NCBI RefSeq assembly: GCF_014648995.1
Contig: NZ_BMSE01000022.1
Coordinates: 1 to 64,000, forward strand
Direction of reading: 5' to 3'
Source: Streptomyces massasporeus
GTDB lineage: Bacteria > Actinomycetota > Actinomycetes > Streptomycetales > Streptomycetaceae
Length of the DNA stretch: 64,000 nt
Shown: positions 27,503 to 36,591 of the stretch, in pieces
Layout: the number at the start of each line of letters is the position of its first letter
Numbering within the stretch: position 1 is the first letter of the stretch
Program-made: the position numbers and the translations under genes
Notes under the pieces: generated by a model
Seen by the model: only the letters and a program-made list of their open reading frames with translations
What the model was told of the DNA's origin: nothing
Databases searched by the model: none

Positions 27503-27574
27503 GCCCGAATCCACCGGCTGATACTGGACGGCGTTGCGGCGTGCAGCCGCGGCGGACCGTGTAATCCGTCGCGG

Positions 27575-28444
27575 TCAGCAGGGATGTCGCGCAGACTCGT
27601 CGCGCGGCGCGTAGGCCATCCAGTCCACGATCTGTACCGCGGCCCCCGCGGCCTCCATGCCCCGGCAGTGGGTGTGGTGCCTGCGGGCGATGCCGTCCAG
27701 GTCGAGGTGGGAGCCGAAGGCGGGGTGCGCCGCCAGCCGCCGTGCGTACGCCCACACGTGGGGGTGCCCTGTGATGCGGTGCACCGCGGCGGCGTCGAGG
27801 TGGTGGCGGTGCACGGTGTCCAGCTGCACGAGCGACACCCACAAGTAGACGTCTGCGAGGGTGAGTTCATCTCCCAGCGCGCACTCCTGGGATGCGAGCC
27901 GCCACTCCAGCAGATCGAGCGTGCGCAGCAAGGTGGCCAGCGCCGTATCGCGTGCCGCCGAGTCCCCACCGGATTGCCCGGCGCGCTGGGCGGTCCAGGT
28001 GATGCCCTGCTCGCAGAGCCGCCCGACGGTGTCGATGGCCTTCTCGGTAGCGCGGGGATAGAGATCGCGGCCATGTCCGTCGAACCGCCGGGCCAGGTCC
28101 CGCAGGATGTCGGGAGTGTGGGTGCTGACGATCGTTCCCGTCCAGTTGTCACTCAGGACCGGTGCCACGGCCGGTCCTGAATGCTGGTGCGAACTTGCTT
28201 CGTACAGCGGGCGCAGGGCCACGTGTCCGCCGTCCGGAGCGTCGGGCACAGCGGGCAGCAAGGCCACGTGGAGGACGCGGTCGAGGCCGAGCAGGCTGTG
28301 CGTGACGGCGATCTGCAAGGAGTCCGGACAGGACAGCGAGAGGTGGAGCCGGTAGCGCTGCGGCGCGGCGTAGAAGCCGCCGCGCGTGTCACAGCCGATC
28401 CTGCTCCGGAAGGACGGCACGGAAGTCGGGGATGAGGCGGACAT
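27575..28444 (-). CDS. Glutathione S-transferase-like protein (ECM4/GSTO-type C-terminal domain)
   Basis: The 289-residue protein has a thioredoxin-like N-terminal part with LSLSCPDSLQIAVTHSLLGL, where Cys39 takes the place of the CPWA cysteine of glutathionyl-hydroquinone reductases, and an all-helical C-terminal domain (DLYPRATEKAIDTVGRL, LTLADVYLWVSLVQLDTVHR). Since actinomycetes lack glutathione the thiol partner may be mycothiol. ATG 28444 follows GGGAG. A leader peptide at 28542-28640 precedes it, so it belongs to the sulfur regulon here. Confidence 0.82.
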   Translation of the reverse strand: MSASSPTSVPSFRSRIGCDTRGGFYAAPQRYRLHLSLSCPDSLQIAVTHSLLGLDRVLHVALLPAVPDAPDGGHVALRPLYEASSHQHSGPAVAPVLSDNWTGTIVSTHTPDILRDLARRFDGHGRDLYPRATEKAIDTVGRLCEQGITWTAQRAGQSGGDSAARDTALATLLRTLDLLEWRLASQECALGDELTLADVYLWVSLVQLDTVHRHHLDAAAVHRITGHPHVWAYARRLAAHPAFGSHLDLDGIARRHHTHCRGMEAAGAAVQIVDWMAYAPRDESARHPC

Positions 28445-28541
28445 GCGTCTCCCAGGGTGCTCGGTCACAGACGTACGGGCATACGGGGACGGCGGCTCGT
28501 GGCGGCTTCGGCACGGCCGTGATCCGGTACTGGTGTGAGGA

Positions 28542-28640
28542 TCAGGCGCGGGTGGACATGCACTCACCGCGCAGGGAACTCGCCGCACTGCATACGCGCA
28601 GAAGGTCGATGTGGCGGCGGGACGTCAGCAGGGGCAGCAT
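28542..28640 (-). CDS. Leader peptide upstream of the GST-like gene
   Basis: ATG 28640 opens a 32-residue ORF reading MLPLLTSRRHIDLLRVCSA and ending GECMSTRA. The TSRRHIDL-x-RV core is shared with most of the other short ORFs in front of sulfur genes in this window. It contains two cysteines. It stops 97 bp before the GST-like start. Such peptides are thought to couple translation of cysteine codons to downstream transcription. A longer in-frame start at about 28694 (MDCTVLDLGRQ) exists. Confidence 0.65.
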   Translation of the reverse strand: MLPLLTSRRHIDLLRVCSAASSLRGECMSTRA

Positions 28641-28832
28641 CCGGACGACGGCGCGGACAGCCTGACGGCCGAGGTCCAGCACAGTGCAGTCCATCTTTCC
28701 CTACCGATTCACTAGGACTTCCTGCACTCGAGTGTCGTGTCGCGAACAGGCCTCGTCAAGAGTGCGCGTTACACCTTCCCCGGACCGTCTCACCACGTGA
28801 GAAGACCCGCGGGCGGGCAACCGGTGACGGGC

Positions 28833-29927
28833 CTATCCGAAGCGCTCCGCCTGCTGAGTGACCGGTGATGCCGGACTCACAGGGCCCCAGGCGAAGGGTG
28901 GGTCCGGGATCTGTCGACGCAGCACCGGGGCAACCTCGCACTGGAACAGCTCGAGGGAGGCGCGGTGCTGAGCGTTCGTCAGCCCTGCGGCATCAGCGTG
29001 CAGGTGAAGCACGGTGTGCCCGAGCCTCTCGTGATAGCGGTGTACCTTTTCGATGACCTGTTGCGGGCTGCCGATCAGTGCGGAGCTGCGTTCGACGAAG
29101 TCCTCCAGGGTCTCGAAGACCACGGGGAGGCCCGCCTGCCTGAAGAACGCCAGGTTGGCTTCGAAGATCGGCCGATAGGTGGCCAGGGCCTGCTGGGAGG
29201 TCGGGGCCACGTAGATGCCGGCCGTACCGGCGCCGACCGCGATCAGTGCCGGGTCACGGCCGTAGGACTCCCAGCGCTCGCGGTAGTACTTGATCAGCTC
29301 GGCGTACGGCTCGACGGGGTGGGTGACGTTCGCCGAGAACAGCGGGTCGCCGTAGCGGGCGGCCAGGTCGACCGACTCCTTGCTGGTGGCGCTGCCGTGC
29401 CAGACCCGGATCGGCCGTTGATACGGCCGTGGCCACACCTCGGCGTCGGTCAGCGGGGGACGGAAGCGGGTGTCGGCGGTGACCTTGTCCTGGCGCCAGA
29501 TGCGCCGGAAGACCTCGTAGCTCTCGGCGTTGCGGTCCCACTGGTCCTCGGACGTGACGTGGAACAACTCGCGCTGGGCGGTGCCGTTGCCCTTTCCGAT
29601 GATCAGGTCGAGGCGCCCGTTGGACAGGTGGTCCAGGGTCGCGTAGTCCTCGTATGCGCGGACCGGGTCCAGCAGGCCGAGCGTCGTGACGGCCGTGAAC
29701 AAGCGGATCCGCTTCGTCAGGGCGGCCACATGACTGAGTACGACGGTCGGGGACGAGGAGATGAACGGCCGCTCGTGCCGCTCCCCCACACCGAAGCCGT
29801 CGAACCCCAGTTCCTCGGCCAGCAGCGCGCTGTCGAGGACCTCACGGAAGCGCTCGTGGGTCGGCTTTCGCACCCCGGTGATCGGGTCCGGGCGGTGCAC
29901 GATGAGTGTGATGGCGAGGAACTTCAC
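28833..29927 (-). CDS. LLM-class flavin-dependent monooxygenase (luciferase-like)
   Basis: The 364-residue protein has the bacterial-luciferase TIM-barrel pattern: AEELGFDGFGVGERHERPF, RIRLFTAVTTLGLLDPVRAY, DHLSNGRLDLIIGKG and RPIRVWHGSATSKESVDLAA. It resembles the CE1758-type subgroup. It probably uses reduced FMN supplied by another enzyme. It is the third gene of a three-monooxygenase operon and its ATG overlaps the stop of the preceding gene by 4 bases. Substrate unknown, likely an organosulfur compound given the context. Confidence 0.86.
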   Translation of the reverse strand: MKFLAITLIVHRPDPITGVRKPTHERFREVLDSALLAEELGFDGFGVGERHERPFISSSPTVVLSHVAALTKRIRLFTAVTTLGLLDPVRAYEDYATLDHLSNGRLDLIIGKGNGTAQRELFHVTSEDQWDRNAESYEVFRRIWRQDKVTADTRFRPPLTDAEVWPRPYQRPIRVWHGSATSKESVDLAARYGDPLFSANVTHPVEPYAELIKYYRERWESYGRDPALIAVGAGTAGIYVAPTSQQALATYRPIFEANLAFFRQAGLPVVFETLEDFVERSSALIGSPQQVIEKVHRYHERLGHTVLHLHADAAGLTNAQHRASLELFQCEVAPVLRRQIPDPPFAWGPVSPASPVTQQAERFG

Positions 29928-31300
29928 GACGCCACCCCCCGCTCACCCTGCGCGTCGTCCGGGTGGGCGAGGCCCAGATGGTGGCGGAGCGTCGGTCCCT
30001 CGTACTCGGTGCGGAAGACGCCCCGTTCCTGGAGCAGCGGGACGACCTTGTCCGCGAACTCGTCGAGACCGCCCGGGGTGATGTGCGGGACGAGGATGAA
30101 GCCGTCACTGGCGTCGGCCTGCACCAGCTCGTCGATGGTGCGGGCGATCGTGTCCGGCGAACCGATGAAGTTCTGCCGGTTGCCGGTCTCGATGACCAGG
30201 TCGCGGATCGACCAGTTGTGGGCCGCTGCGAGCTCGCGCCACTCGCGGGCGGTGGCCAGCGGGTCGCGGTACATGCGGACCTGGGCGCGGCCCTGGGAGA
30301 TGTGGCTGTCGCCGACGTCGGGGTCGATGTCGGGCAGCGGCCCCTCGGGGTCGTAGGAGGACAGATCCCGGTTCCAGACGAATTCCAGGTGCTTGATGGC
30401 GGTGGCGCCGCTGACCTGCTGCCGGCGCACCTCCTTGGCCAGTTCCTCGGCCTCTTCGTCGGTGTCGGCAAGGACGAAACTCGCGGCGGGCAGGATCAGC
30501 AGCTGGTCGTGGTGGCGACCGTACTTGGCGAGGCGGTTCTTGACGTCCGTGTAGAAGGCCCGGCCCGCCTCCAGAGTGGCGTGCCGGCTGAAGATCGCGT
30601 CGGCTTCGGAGGCGGCGAACTCACGGCCCTCCTCGGAGTCGCCGGCCTGGAAGACGACGGGGCGGCCCTGCGGTGAGCGTGGGACGTTGAACCGGCCGTG
30701 GATGTCGAAGTGCTGCCCGGTGTGGACGAAGGACCCCGCCTTGGCGTCGCGCAGGAACGTGCCGGTGTCCTGGTCGGCGAGGATCTCGTCGCCGTGCCAG
30801 GAGTCGAAGAGCTCGTTCGCCGTGGCGAGGAACTCCTTGGCGCGGGAGTAGCGCTCCTCCTGCGGCAGGAAGCCTCCGCGGCGGAAGTTCTCGCCGGTGA
30901 AGGCGTCCCAGGAGGTGACGACGTTCCACGCGGAGCGGCCACCGGAGAGGTGGTCGAGGCTGGCGAACTGGCGGGCCACCTCGTAGGGCTCGTTGAAGGT
31001 GGAGTTGATGGTGCCGGTCAGGCCGAGGTGTTCTGTGACGGCTGCGAGCGCGGCGAGGATCGTGAAGGTGTCGGGGCGGCCGACGACGTCCAGGTCGTAG
31101 ATCTTCCCGCCCTGTTCACGGAGTCTGAGCCCTTCGGCGAGGAACAGGAAGTCGAACTTGGCGCGTTCGGCCGTCCGGGCGAAGTGGGCGAAGGAACTGA
31201 ACTCGATGTGGCTGCCGGCCCGTGGGTCGCTCCACACGGTGGTGTTGTTGACGCCGGGGAAGTGGGCGGCCAGATGGATCTGCTTCAGCGGCTTGCTCAT
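29924..31300 (-). CDS. NtaA/SnaA/DszA-type FMN-dependent monooxygenase
   Basis: The 458-residue protein belongs to the large NtaA/SnaA/SoxA (DszA) group of luciferase-like monooxygenases: SKPLKQIHLAAHFPGVN with TVWSDPRAGSHIEF, LDHLSGGRSAWNVVTSWD, and GRPVVFQAGDSEEGREFAA. Members attack nitrilotriacetate, dibenzothiophene sulfone or dimethyl sulfide. The context favours a sulfur substrate. ATG 31300 follows AGAGAGGA. The gene is in an operon with the monooxygenases on both sides. Confidence 0.88.
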   Translation of the reverse strand: MSKPLKQIHLAAHFPGVNNTTVWSDPRAGSHIEFSSFAHFARTAERAKFDFLFLAEGLRLREQGGKIYDLDVVGRPDTFTILAALAAVTEHLGLTGTINSTFNEPYEVARQFASLDHLSGGRSAWNVVTSWDAFTGENFRRGGFLPQEERYSRAKEFLATANELFDSWHGDEILADQDTGTFLRDAKAGSFVHTGQHFDIHGRFNVPRSPQGRPVVFQAGDSEEGREFAASEADAIFSRHATLEAGRAFYTDVKNRLAKYGRHHDQLLILPAASFVLADTDEEAEELAKEVRRQQVSGATAIKHLEFVWNRDLSSYDPEGPLPDIDPDVGDSHISQGRAQVRMYRDPLATAREWRELAAAHNWSIRDLVIETGNRQNFIGSPDTIARTIDELVQADASDGFILVPHITPGGLDEFADKVVPLLQERGVFRTEYEGPTLRHHLGLAHPDDAQGERGVAS

Positions 31301-31322
31301 GGTGGTCCTCTCTCCGTCCGGC

Positions 31323-32525
31323 TCAGACTGCGAGGTAGCGGTTGGCGGGGCGGGCAAGGCCCAGCAGCCCGCGCAGGGTGTCTGCCTCGTAGGTGCGGCG
31401 GAAGGCGTCGCGGCGCTGGAGTTCGGGCACCAGGCCTTGCGTGATCGCCGGAAGGTCGTGGCCTGCGACGGCCGGTCGCAGCCGAAAGCCGGTCAGGCCC
31501 GCGGTCTGCAACTCGCTCAGGTAGTCGGCGAGTTGGGAGGGCGTGCCGGTGAAGATCGGGGCGTCGCTCGTGTACGTCTGTCCCGCGAGGGCGTCGAGGC
31601 GTTCGCGGCGGGCTGCGGCCTTCGCGGGGGCGTCGTCCAGGAAGACCACGAGGTCGCCGAAGATGTGCAGCGGTTCGTCGACACGGCCGGTGGCCGTCTG
31701 CTCGGCGCGGATCTCCGCGACGATGGCACGGGCCTGGTCGGTGTCGTGCGGGGTGACGTAGCCGACGTCGGCGGCGCGGGCCACGAGCCGGTAGGGAATG
31801 GTGTCGTGAGCGAGGGCGGTAACGATCGGCTGGCCCTGAGGCGGCCGGGGCGTGATGGACGGGCCTTTGACACTGAAGTGGCCGCCCTCGAAGTCGATGT
31901 AGTGCAGCTTCTCGCGGTCGATGAAGCGGCCGGTGGCGGCGTCCCTGATCTCGGCGTCGTCCTCCCAGCTGTCCCAGAGGCGGCGCACCACCTCGACGTG
32001 GTCGGCCGCCTCGTCGAAGAGGTCGGTCACCACCTCCCGGGCGGTGGGGCTGTCGTAGGCCTGGATGCGCGGGATGGTGCGGCGGCCGAAGTGCGCGGCC
32101 TCGTTGGGACGCGCGGTGATCTGCACGCGCAGGCCGGCGCGGCCGGTGCTGATGTGGTCGAGGGTGGCGATCGCCTTGGAGATGTGGAACGGCTCCGTGT
32201 GGGTGGAGACCACGGTCGGCACCAGGCCTATGTGCCGGGTCAACGGTGCCACGCGGGAGGCGATGAGCACGGCGTCGAGCCTGCCGCGCACCTGGTCGGT
32301 GCGGTCGTCCGGGTCCAGCCAGTGGGAGGACTGCGGGCCGAGCCCGTCCTCGATGGTCACGAAGTCGAGCAGTCCGCGCTCCGCCTCGGCTACCAGGTCC
32401 GCCCAGTATCCGGCGGTGAACAGGTCCCGGGGCCGGGCAACCGGCTCGCGCCAGGAGGCGGGATGCCAGCCCGTGCCGTCCAGTGCCACGGCGAGGTGCA
32501 GGGTCGAAGGATGAATTGAGGACAC
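31323..32525 (-). CDS. LLM-class flavin-dependent monooxygenase
   Basis: The 400-residue luciferase-like protein has LHLAVALDGTGWHPASWR, then LLDFVTIEDGLGPQS, RHIGLVPTVVSTHTEPFH and a DHISTGRAGLRVQITA flavin-site segment. It is the first enzyme gene of the operon, starts at GTG 32525 (AGGAAGG upstream) and lies 78 bp downstream of a leader peptide (32604-32690). No fixed substrate can be read from sequence. It could be paired with the SsuE-type reductase at 41859. Confidence 0.86.
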   Translation of the reverse strand: MSSIHPSTLHLAVALDGTGWHPASWREPVARPRDLFTAGYWADLVAEAERGLLDFVTIEDGLGPQSSHWLDPDDRTDQVRGRLDAVLIASRVAPLTRHIGLVPTVVSTHTEPFHISKAIATLDHISTGRAGLRVQITARPNEAAHFGRRTIPRIQAYDSPTAREVVTDLFDEAADHVEVVRRLWDSWEDDAEIRDAATGRFIDREKLHYIDFEGGHFSVKGPSITPRPPQGQPIVTALAHDTIPYRLVARAADVGYVTPHDTDQARAIVAEIRAEQTATGRVDEPLHIFGDLVVFLDDAPAKAAARRERLDALAGQTYTSDAPIFTGTPSQLADYLSELQTAGLTGFRLRPAVAGHDLPAITQGLVPELQRRDAFRRTYEADTLRGLLGLARPANRYLAV

Positions 32526-32603
32526 GAGTCAGCGCCTTCCTGGAAGTCCGCAACGAGAACGCCGGATCCCCGTACACGAGGGTGACGGCGGTGAAGGAAC
32601 GGG

Positions 32604-32690
32604 TCAGGGGCAACAGAGCGCGGCGGCCACACGCTGAAGATCGATGTGGGGCCGGGAGTGGAGATGGACGGCGTGGAAGACGTGGGTCAC
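32604..32690 (-). CDS. Leader peptide upstream of the three-monooxygenase operon
   Basis: GTG 32690 opens a 28-residue ORF ending HSRPHIDLQRVAAALCCP. It carries the H-I-D-L-x-R-V core and two adjacent cysteine codons right before the final proline and stop. Stalling at Cys-Cys when cysteinyl-tRNA is scarce would be expected to affect the 78-bp leader that follows. The GNAT gene ends 59 bp upstream. Confidence 0.7.
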   Translation of the reverse strand: MTHVFHAVHLHSRPHIDLQRVAAALCCP

Positions 32691-32749
32691 GTCCGCAGCC
32701 CCCATCCGTCGGGGCGCACGTCTCAGCGTCTCGCGCATCTCGTCATGCG

Positions 32750-33496
32750 TCACAGTGCCCTCACCTCGCGCGGTCTTCCCGGGCTGCGGACCAGCAGGAT
32801 GGGCGAACGGCGGCGCAGGGTGAAGCCGATGGACTCGTACAGCCGGATCGCCTGGGTGTTGCCCGCGGCGGCGTGCAGGAAAGGGAGGTCGCCGCGGGCG
32901 CGGATGCCCGCCGCGACGGCACGCACGAGGCGCGTGCCCAGCCCGCGGCCGCGATGCTCCGGGTGTGTGCAGACGGCGCTGATCTCCGTCCAGCCGGGTG
33001 GCCGGATCCGCTCGCCGGCCATGGCGATCAGTCGGCCCTGGTGCCGAATGCCGAGATAGGTGCCCAGTTCGACGGTGCGTTTCAGGAAGGGGCCCGGTCT
33101 GGTGTGCGCGACCAGGTCGAGGATCTCGGGGACGTCGTCGGGTCCGAGTCGTACCGCTTCCGGGGCGGGCTCTGACCGCAGGGCGGTGTCGACGAGCTGG
33201 ACTCCCTGACCGCCACCCACGACGTCCCATCCGGAGGGTACGTCGTCGACCGGCTTGAGCCGTACGACGGTTCCGGGTCCGACGAGCTCGCGCAGATCGG
33301 CCCAGGCAGCCAGGTCGGTCGGCTCGGCCAGGGCGGCGAAGTCGTAGACGTCGGCGGGGTAGCGGGCAGCGCGGCCCAGCCGTTCGGCGAAGCGGGCGTG
33401 CGGGCCGTTCAGTGCTGCCCAGACAGCGTTGTCCAGAGGCCGCGCGCTCGGGTCGGCCGGGGCTTCGCCGCCACGAACCTCGATCGAATGTGTCAC
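32750..33496 (-). CDS. GNAT-family N-acetyltransferase
   Basis: The 248-residue protein has an unusual N-terminal region of about 110 residues and a C-terminal GNAT domain: EISAVCTHPEHRGRGLGTRL with the acetyl-CoA loop (R-G-R-G-L-G) and NTQAIRLYESIGFTLRRR. It resembles FR47-like members. GTG 33496 is chosen from AAAGGACT upstream. The open frame to 33541 lacks start support. It lies upstream of the monooxygenase leader on the same strand. Substrate unknown. Confidence 0.83.
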   Translation of the reverse strand: MTHSIEVRGGEAPADPSARPLDNAVWAALNGPHARFAERLGRAARYPADVYDFAALAEPTDLAAWADLRELVGPGTVVRLKPVDDVPSGWDVVGGGQGVQLVDTALRSEPAPEAVRLGPDDVPEILDLVAHTRPGPFLKRTVELGTYLGIRHQGRLIAMAGERIRPPGWTEISAVCTHPEHRGRGLGTRLVRAVAAGIRARGDLPFLHAAAGNTQAIRLYESIGFTLRRRSPILLVRSPGRPREVRAL

Positions 33497-33800
33497 AGGG
33501 GGCGGAGTCCTTTGAGGTCGGCGGGTTGCCGCACGGGCCACGGTCTGCGGTGCGGCACCTTGAGAGGTCGCCCCACCATGTCTAGCAGGCAGTTGGCGGA
33601 CAGATCATTGCAGGTGCATGAATTTCAGGTCCGGCCCGCGCTTCCGCGCGATCTCTCCGCGTCGCGGTGATCACCCATCACCTGATCTCACTATGAGAGA
33701 TCTCCGAGTCCACAATGCGAACGCACTCTTTGGATTCAAGCCACCTTCTGCCACTATCCCCAGCAATCAGGTAGGAAAGCTAGGGAATGAGGGGGTGGCC
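33497..33800. other. Divergent intergenic region of the sulfur cluster
   Basis: The 304 bases between the GNAT gene (minus) and the sulfonate-transport leader (plus) are AT-richer than the surroundings around 33680-33780 and must hold promoters for both directions. I see no gene. No clear operator could be singled out. Confidence 0.4.
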
Positions 33801-33905
33801 ATGCGCACGTTCTTCAGCCGTGCATCTCGGTCGCTGCCCCTTCTGACCTCGCGCCGTCACGTCGACCTCCACCGCACGGCCAGCGCCATCTGTCGACCCG
33901 TGTGA
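33801..33905 (+). CDS. Leader peptide upstream of the first sulfonate-binding protein gene
   Basis: ATG 33801, preceded by GAGGGGG, opens a 34-residue ORF ending SLPLLTSRRHVDLHRTAS, then AICRPV. The LPLLTSRRH-x-DL core is nearly identical to the leader at 28542-28640. It has a single cysteine near the end. It stops 102 bp before the binding-protein gene. Confidence 0.7.
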   Translation: MRTFFSRASRSLPLLTSRRHVDLHRTASAICRPV

Positions 33906-34007
33906 CGCCTCGGAAATCCTGGCTCGCCACACGCCTCCGCACCGAGATGCAGTGCGGGCCCGCTCGTTCGTATCTCCTTGATCACTCATCCTTGAGAGGA
34001 CACCTTC

Positions 34008-35114
34008 GTGTCTGCCGTAAGACCACGCGTCGCTCTGCGCGCCCTCGCCGTCACAGCCGCACTCCCCCTGCTGCTCACCGCCTGCGGCTACGGTTCCGAT
34101 GCCACTGACGACGACAAGCAGAGTGGCGTCGCGGCAGACGCCGAGAAGCTCTCCGCCGATGACGTGAAGATCGGCTACTTCCCCAACCTCACGCACGGCA
34201 CCGCGCTGGTGGGCGTCCAGGAGGGGCTGCTCCAGAAGGAACTCGGCGGCACCACGATCAAGCCCTCGACGTTCAACGCCGGCCCCTCCGAGATCGAGGC
34301 GCTGAACGGCGGCTCCATCGACATCGGCTGGATCGGCCCCTCCCCCGCGATCAACGGCTTCGCCAAGTCGAAGGGCAAGAACCTGCGCATCATCAGCGGT
34401 TCCGCCTCCGGCGGCGTGAAGCTCGTCGTCAACCCGGACACGATCAAGTCCGTCGACGACCTCAAGGGCAAGAAGATCGCCACCCCGCAGCTCGGCAACA
34501 CGCAGGACGTCGCGTTCCTCAACTGGGCCGCGGAGCAGGGCTGGAAGATCGACCCGCAGAGCGGCAAGGGCGATGTCTCCGTCGTCCGCACCGACAACAA
34601 GATCACCCCGGACGCCTACAAGTCCGGCTCCATCGACGGCGCCTGGGTGCCGGAGCCCACCGCGTCCAAGCTGGTCGCCGAAGGCGGCAAGGTCCTGCTC
34701 GACGAGTCGACCCTGTGGCCCGACAAGAAGTTCGTGATCACGAACATCATCGTGCGGCAGCAGTTCCTCAAGGAGCACCCGGACGTCGTCGAAGCCGTGC
34801 TGCGCGGCGCGGTGAAGACCAACGAGTGGATCAACGCGAACCCGGACAAGGCCAAGGCATCCGCCAACGAGGCACTGGCGAAGCTGTCGGGCAAGGCACT
34901 GCCCGCCGACGTCATCGACCCTGCCTGGAAGTCCATCACCTTCCTCGACGACCCGCTGGCCGCCACTCTCAACACCGAGGCGGAGCACGCGGTGAAGGCC
35001 GGTCTGCTGGAGAAGCCCGATCTCAAGGGCATCTACGATCTCGCACCGCTCAACAAGGTCCTCAAGGCCGAGGGCAAGGACGAGGTCGACGACGCCGGTC
35101 TCGGCGCCGAGTAG
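34008..35114 (+). CDS. ABC transporter substrate-binding lipoprotein, aliphatic sulfonate type
   Basis: The 368-residue protein has a signal peptide with lipobox LLTAC (Cys about residue 26), then the SsuA/NMT1-like fold: VKIGYFPNLTHGTALVGVQE, GSIDIGWIGPSPAINGF, KKIATPQLGNTQDVAFLNW and GAWVPEPTASKLV. Members bind sulfonates, sulfate esters or nitrate. The gene neighbourhood points to sulfonates. GTG 34008 follows GAGAGGAC. It has no ATPase or permease of its own before the hairpin at 35132, so it presumably feeds the permease at 35678. Confidence 0.88.
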   Translation: MSAVRPRVALRALAVTAALPLLLTACGYGSDATDDDKQSGVAADAEKLSADDVKIGYFPNLTHGTALVGVQEGLLQKELGGTTIKPSTFNAGPSEIEALNGGSIDIGWIGPSPAINGFAKSKGKNLRIISGSASGGVKLVVNPDTIKSVDDLKGKKIATPQLGNTQDVAFLNWAAEQGWKIDPQSGKGDVSVVRTDNKITPDAYKSGSIDGAWVPEPTASKLVAEGGKVLLDESTLWPDKKFVITNIIVRQQFLKEHPDVVEAVLRGAVKTNEWINANPDKAKASANEALAKLSGKALPADVIDPAWKSITFLDDPLAATLNTEAEHAVKAGLLEKPDLKGIYDLAPLNKVLKAEGKDEVDDAGLGAE

Positions 35115-35131
35115 CCGCACCGGATCCGACA

Positions 35132-35189
35132 AGTTCCCAGGAGGTGCCCTGATGTCGCGCCGGGCGAGTTCGTCGGCCTCCTGGGAACT
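35132..35189 (+). terminator. Large inverted repeat between binding protein and permease genes
   Basis: AGTTCCCAGGAGG (35132-35144) pairs perfectly with CCTCCTGGGAACT (35177-35189), a 13-bp stem with a 32-base loop, starting 18 bp after the binding-protein stop. It could terminate or process the upstream transcript, leaving the binding protein over-expressed. The left arm also contains AGGAGG directly before an ATG at 35152, so the hairpin would hide a ribosome site. Confidence 0.5.
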
Positions 35190-35424
35190 CCGGCTGCGGT
35201 ACGTCGACGCCGCTCGGCCTGGTCGCGGGCCGGACTGCTCGTTCGTTCTCAGCCGATACCACCCTGAGCACGTGGCCACGTCGACCTCGGTGCCGCATCC
35301 CGTCGTGCCCAGCGCGAAGTTCACGGTCGTCGGTGGTGTCCCGGCCGGCTCCGGCCGGTGGCCTGGGTTCCGCCGTGTGGACGCCAGTTGGTGCGGGGCT
35401 GCGGCTCCTGTAGAAATGGGCCTC

Positions 35425-35496
35425 ATGATCTCCGAGTCCTTGGTGCGACGCCTGGTCATCGACCTGTGCCGACGCCCGGGCTCGTGTTGTCGTTGA
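35425..35496 (+). CDS. Leader peptide upstream of the permease operon
   Basis: The 23-residue ORF reads MISESLVRRLVIDLCRRPGS and ends CCR. The VRRLVIDL core corresponds to the RR-H-x-DL core of the other leaders but lacks its histidine. Three cysteines are among the last nine residues. An in-frame ATG 9 bases earlier (35416) would add MGL. It lies 181 bp before the permease start. Confidence 0.6.
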   Translation: MISESLVRRLVIDLCRRPGSCCR

Positions 35497-35677
35497 TCCA
35501 GCCCTTGTGACGCGCCCGACGTGCGGTGACAGCACCCGCACCAGGGCACCTCCCCCGCTCTGCTCCAGGGCGCGCGCTCCCCCCTTCGTCCGGCATCACT
35601 CTCGCTCGGGGTCGGCAGCAGCCCTTGTCGTGTTCGACGGCGGCTGCTCCTGTCCCAGCGCTACTGGAGGACGCTCC

Positions 35678-36544
35678 ATGTCCACAACTCCCGCTTTGCT
35701 CAAGCCTGATGACCGGGCGGACGTGATCCCCGAACCTCGCGTGCATGCGCGGGGCGGCTGGACACGCGTCCGCCATGTCGCGCTGCCGTTCGGCTCACTC
35801 CTGCTCTTCCTCGCCCTGTGGCACCTGCTGGCGGCGAGCGGAACGTGGAGCGAGACACTGGTTCCACCGCCGGCCAAGGTGTGGGACGCGTTCATCGAGG
35901 TCTCCGGCACCCATGGCGGCGTTCGGGGGTACAACGGCACCACGCTCGTCGAGCACCTGGGCATCAGCCTGCGGCGCATCGCGCTCGGCGCCGGAGTCGG
36001 CATCACCGCCGGAGTGGTGTTCGGACTGCTCATGGGCACCGTCGGCTGGCTTCGCTCACTGTTCGAGCCCTGGATCACCTTCCTGCGAACACTACCGCCC
36101 CTGGCGTACTTCTCGCTGCTCATCATCTGGCTGGGCATCAACGAGGAGCCGAAGATCACGCTGCTGGCCGTGGCCGCTTTCCCTCCCGTGGCGGTGTCCA
36201 CCACAACGGCCGTCGCGGCCGTACCGAAGAGCCTGACCGAGGCCGCCCGTGCGCTCGGTGCGTCGCGGTGGGACGTCGTCAGGGACGTCGTCGTCCCGTC
36301 CGCCCTTCCGGAGACTCTCACCGGCATCAGGCTCGCCGTGGGAGTGGCCTACTCCTCCCTGGTGGCCGCCGAGTTGGTCAACGGTCTGCCCGGAATCGGC
36401 GGCATGGTCAAGGACGCGGCCAACTACAACAACACTCCTGTGGTGCTCGTCGGCATCATCGCCATCGGTGTCTCCGGCCTGATCATCGACGGCCTGCTGC
36501 TACGGCTCGAACGCACCGTCGTTCCATGGCGCGGTCGCGCGTAG
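35678..36544 (+). CDS. ABC transporter permease, sulfonate/taurine type (SsuC/TauC-like)
   Basis: The 288-residue membrane protein has about six hydrophobic helices and the permease EAA loop EAARALGASRWDVVRDVVVP followed by SALPETLTGIRLAVG. This matches SsuC/TauC/NrtB permeases. ATG 35678 follows GGAGG. The in-frame extension to 35507 is not conserved. It is followed at short distance by a second binding protein and the ATPase, forming a complete importer. Confidence 0.89.
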   Translation: MSTTPALLKPDDRADVIPEPRVHARGGWTRVRHVALPFGSLLLFLALWHLLAASGTWSETLVPPPAKVWDAFIEVSGTHGGVRGYNGTTLVEHLGISLRRIALGAGVGITAGVVFGLLMGTVGWLRSLFEPWITFLRTLPPLAYFSLLIIWLGINEEPKITLLAVAAFPPVAVSTTTAVAAVPKSLTEAARALGASRWDVVRDVVVPSALPETLTGIRLAVGVAYSSLVAAELVNGLPGIGGMVKDAANYNNTPVVLVGIIAIGVSGLIIDGLLLRLERTVVPWRGRA

Positions 36545-36591
36545 TGCCCTCTCTCCTCCCCCTCTCCCCTCTGCACAGAAACGGCTCCACC

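Larger units (their letters stand above)
35115..35677. other. Region between the binding-protein and permease genes
   Basis: These 563 bases hold the inverted repeat at 35132-35189 and the leader ORF at 35425-35496. A frame from ATG 35152 (MSRRASSSASWELRLRYVD) has an excellent ribosome site but no family resemblance. It may be a relic leader. No enzyme-size gene is present, which is unusual inside a transport operon. Confidence 0.45.

Noticed and set aside
33780..35549. A 589-residue open frame on the minus strand antisense to the sulfonate-binding protein gene
   Set aside because: It is a GC-bias shadow of the real gene, with no family resemblance or ribosome site.
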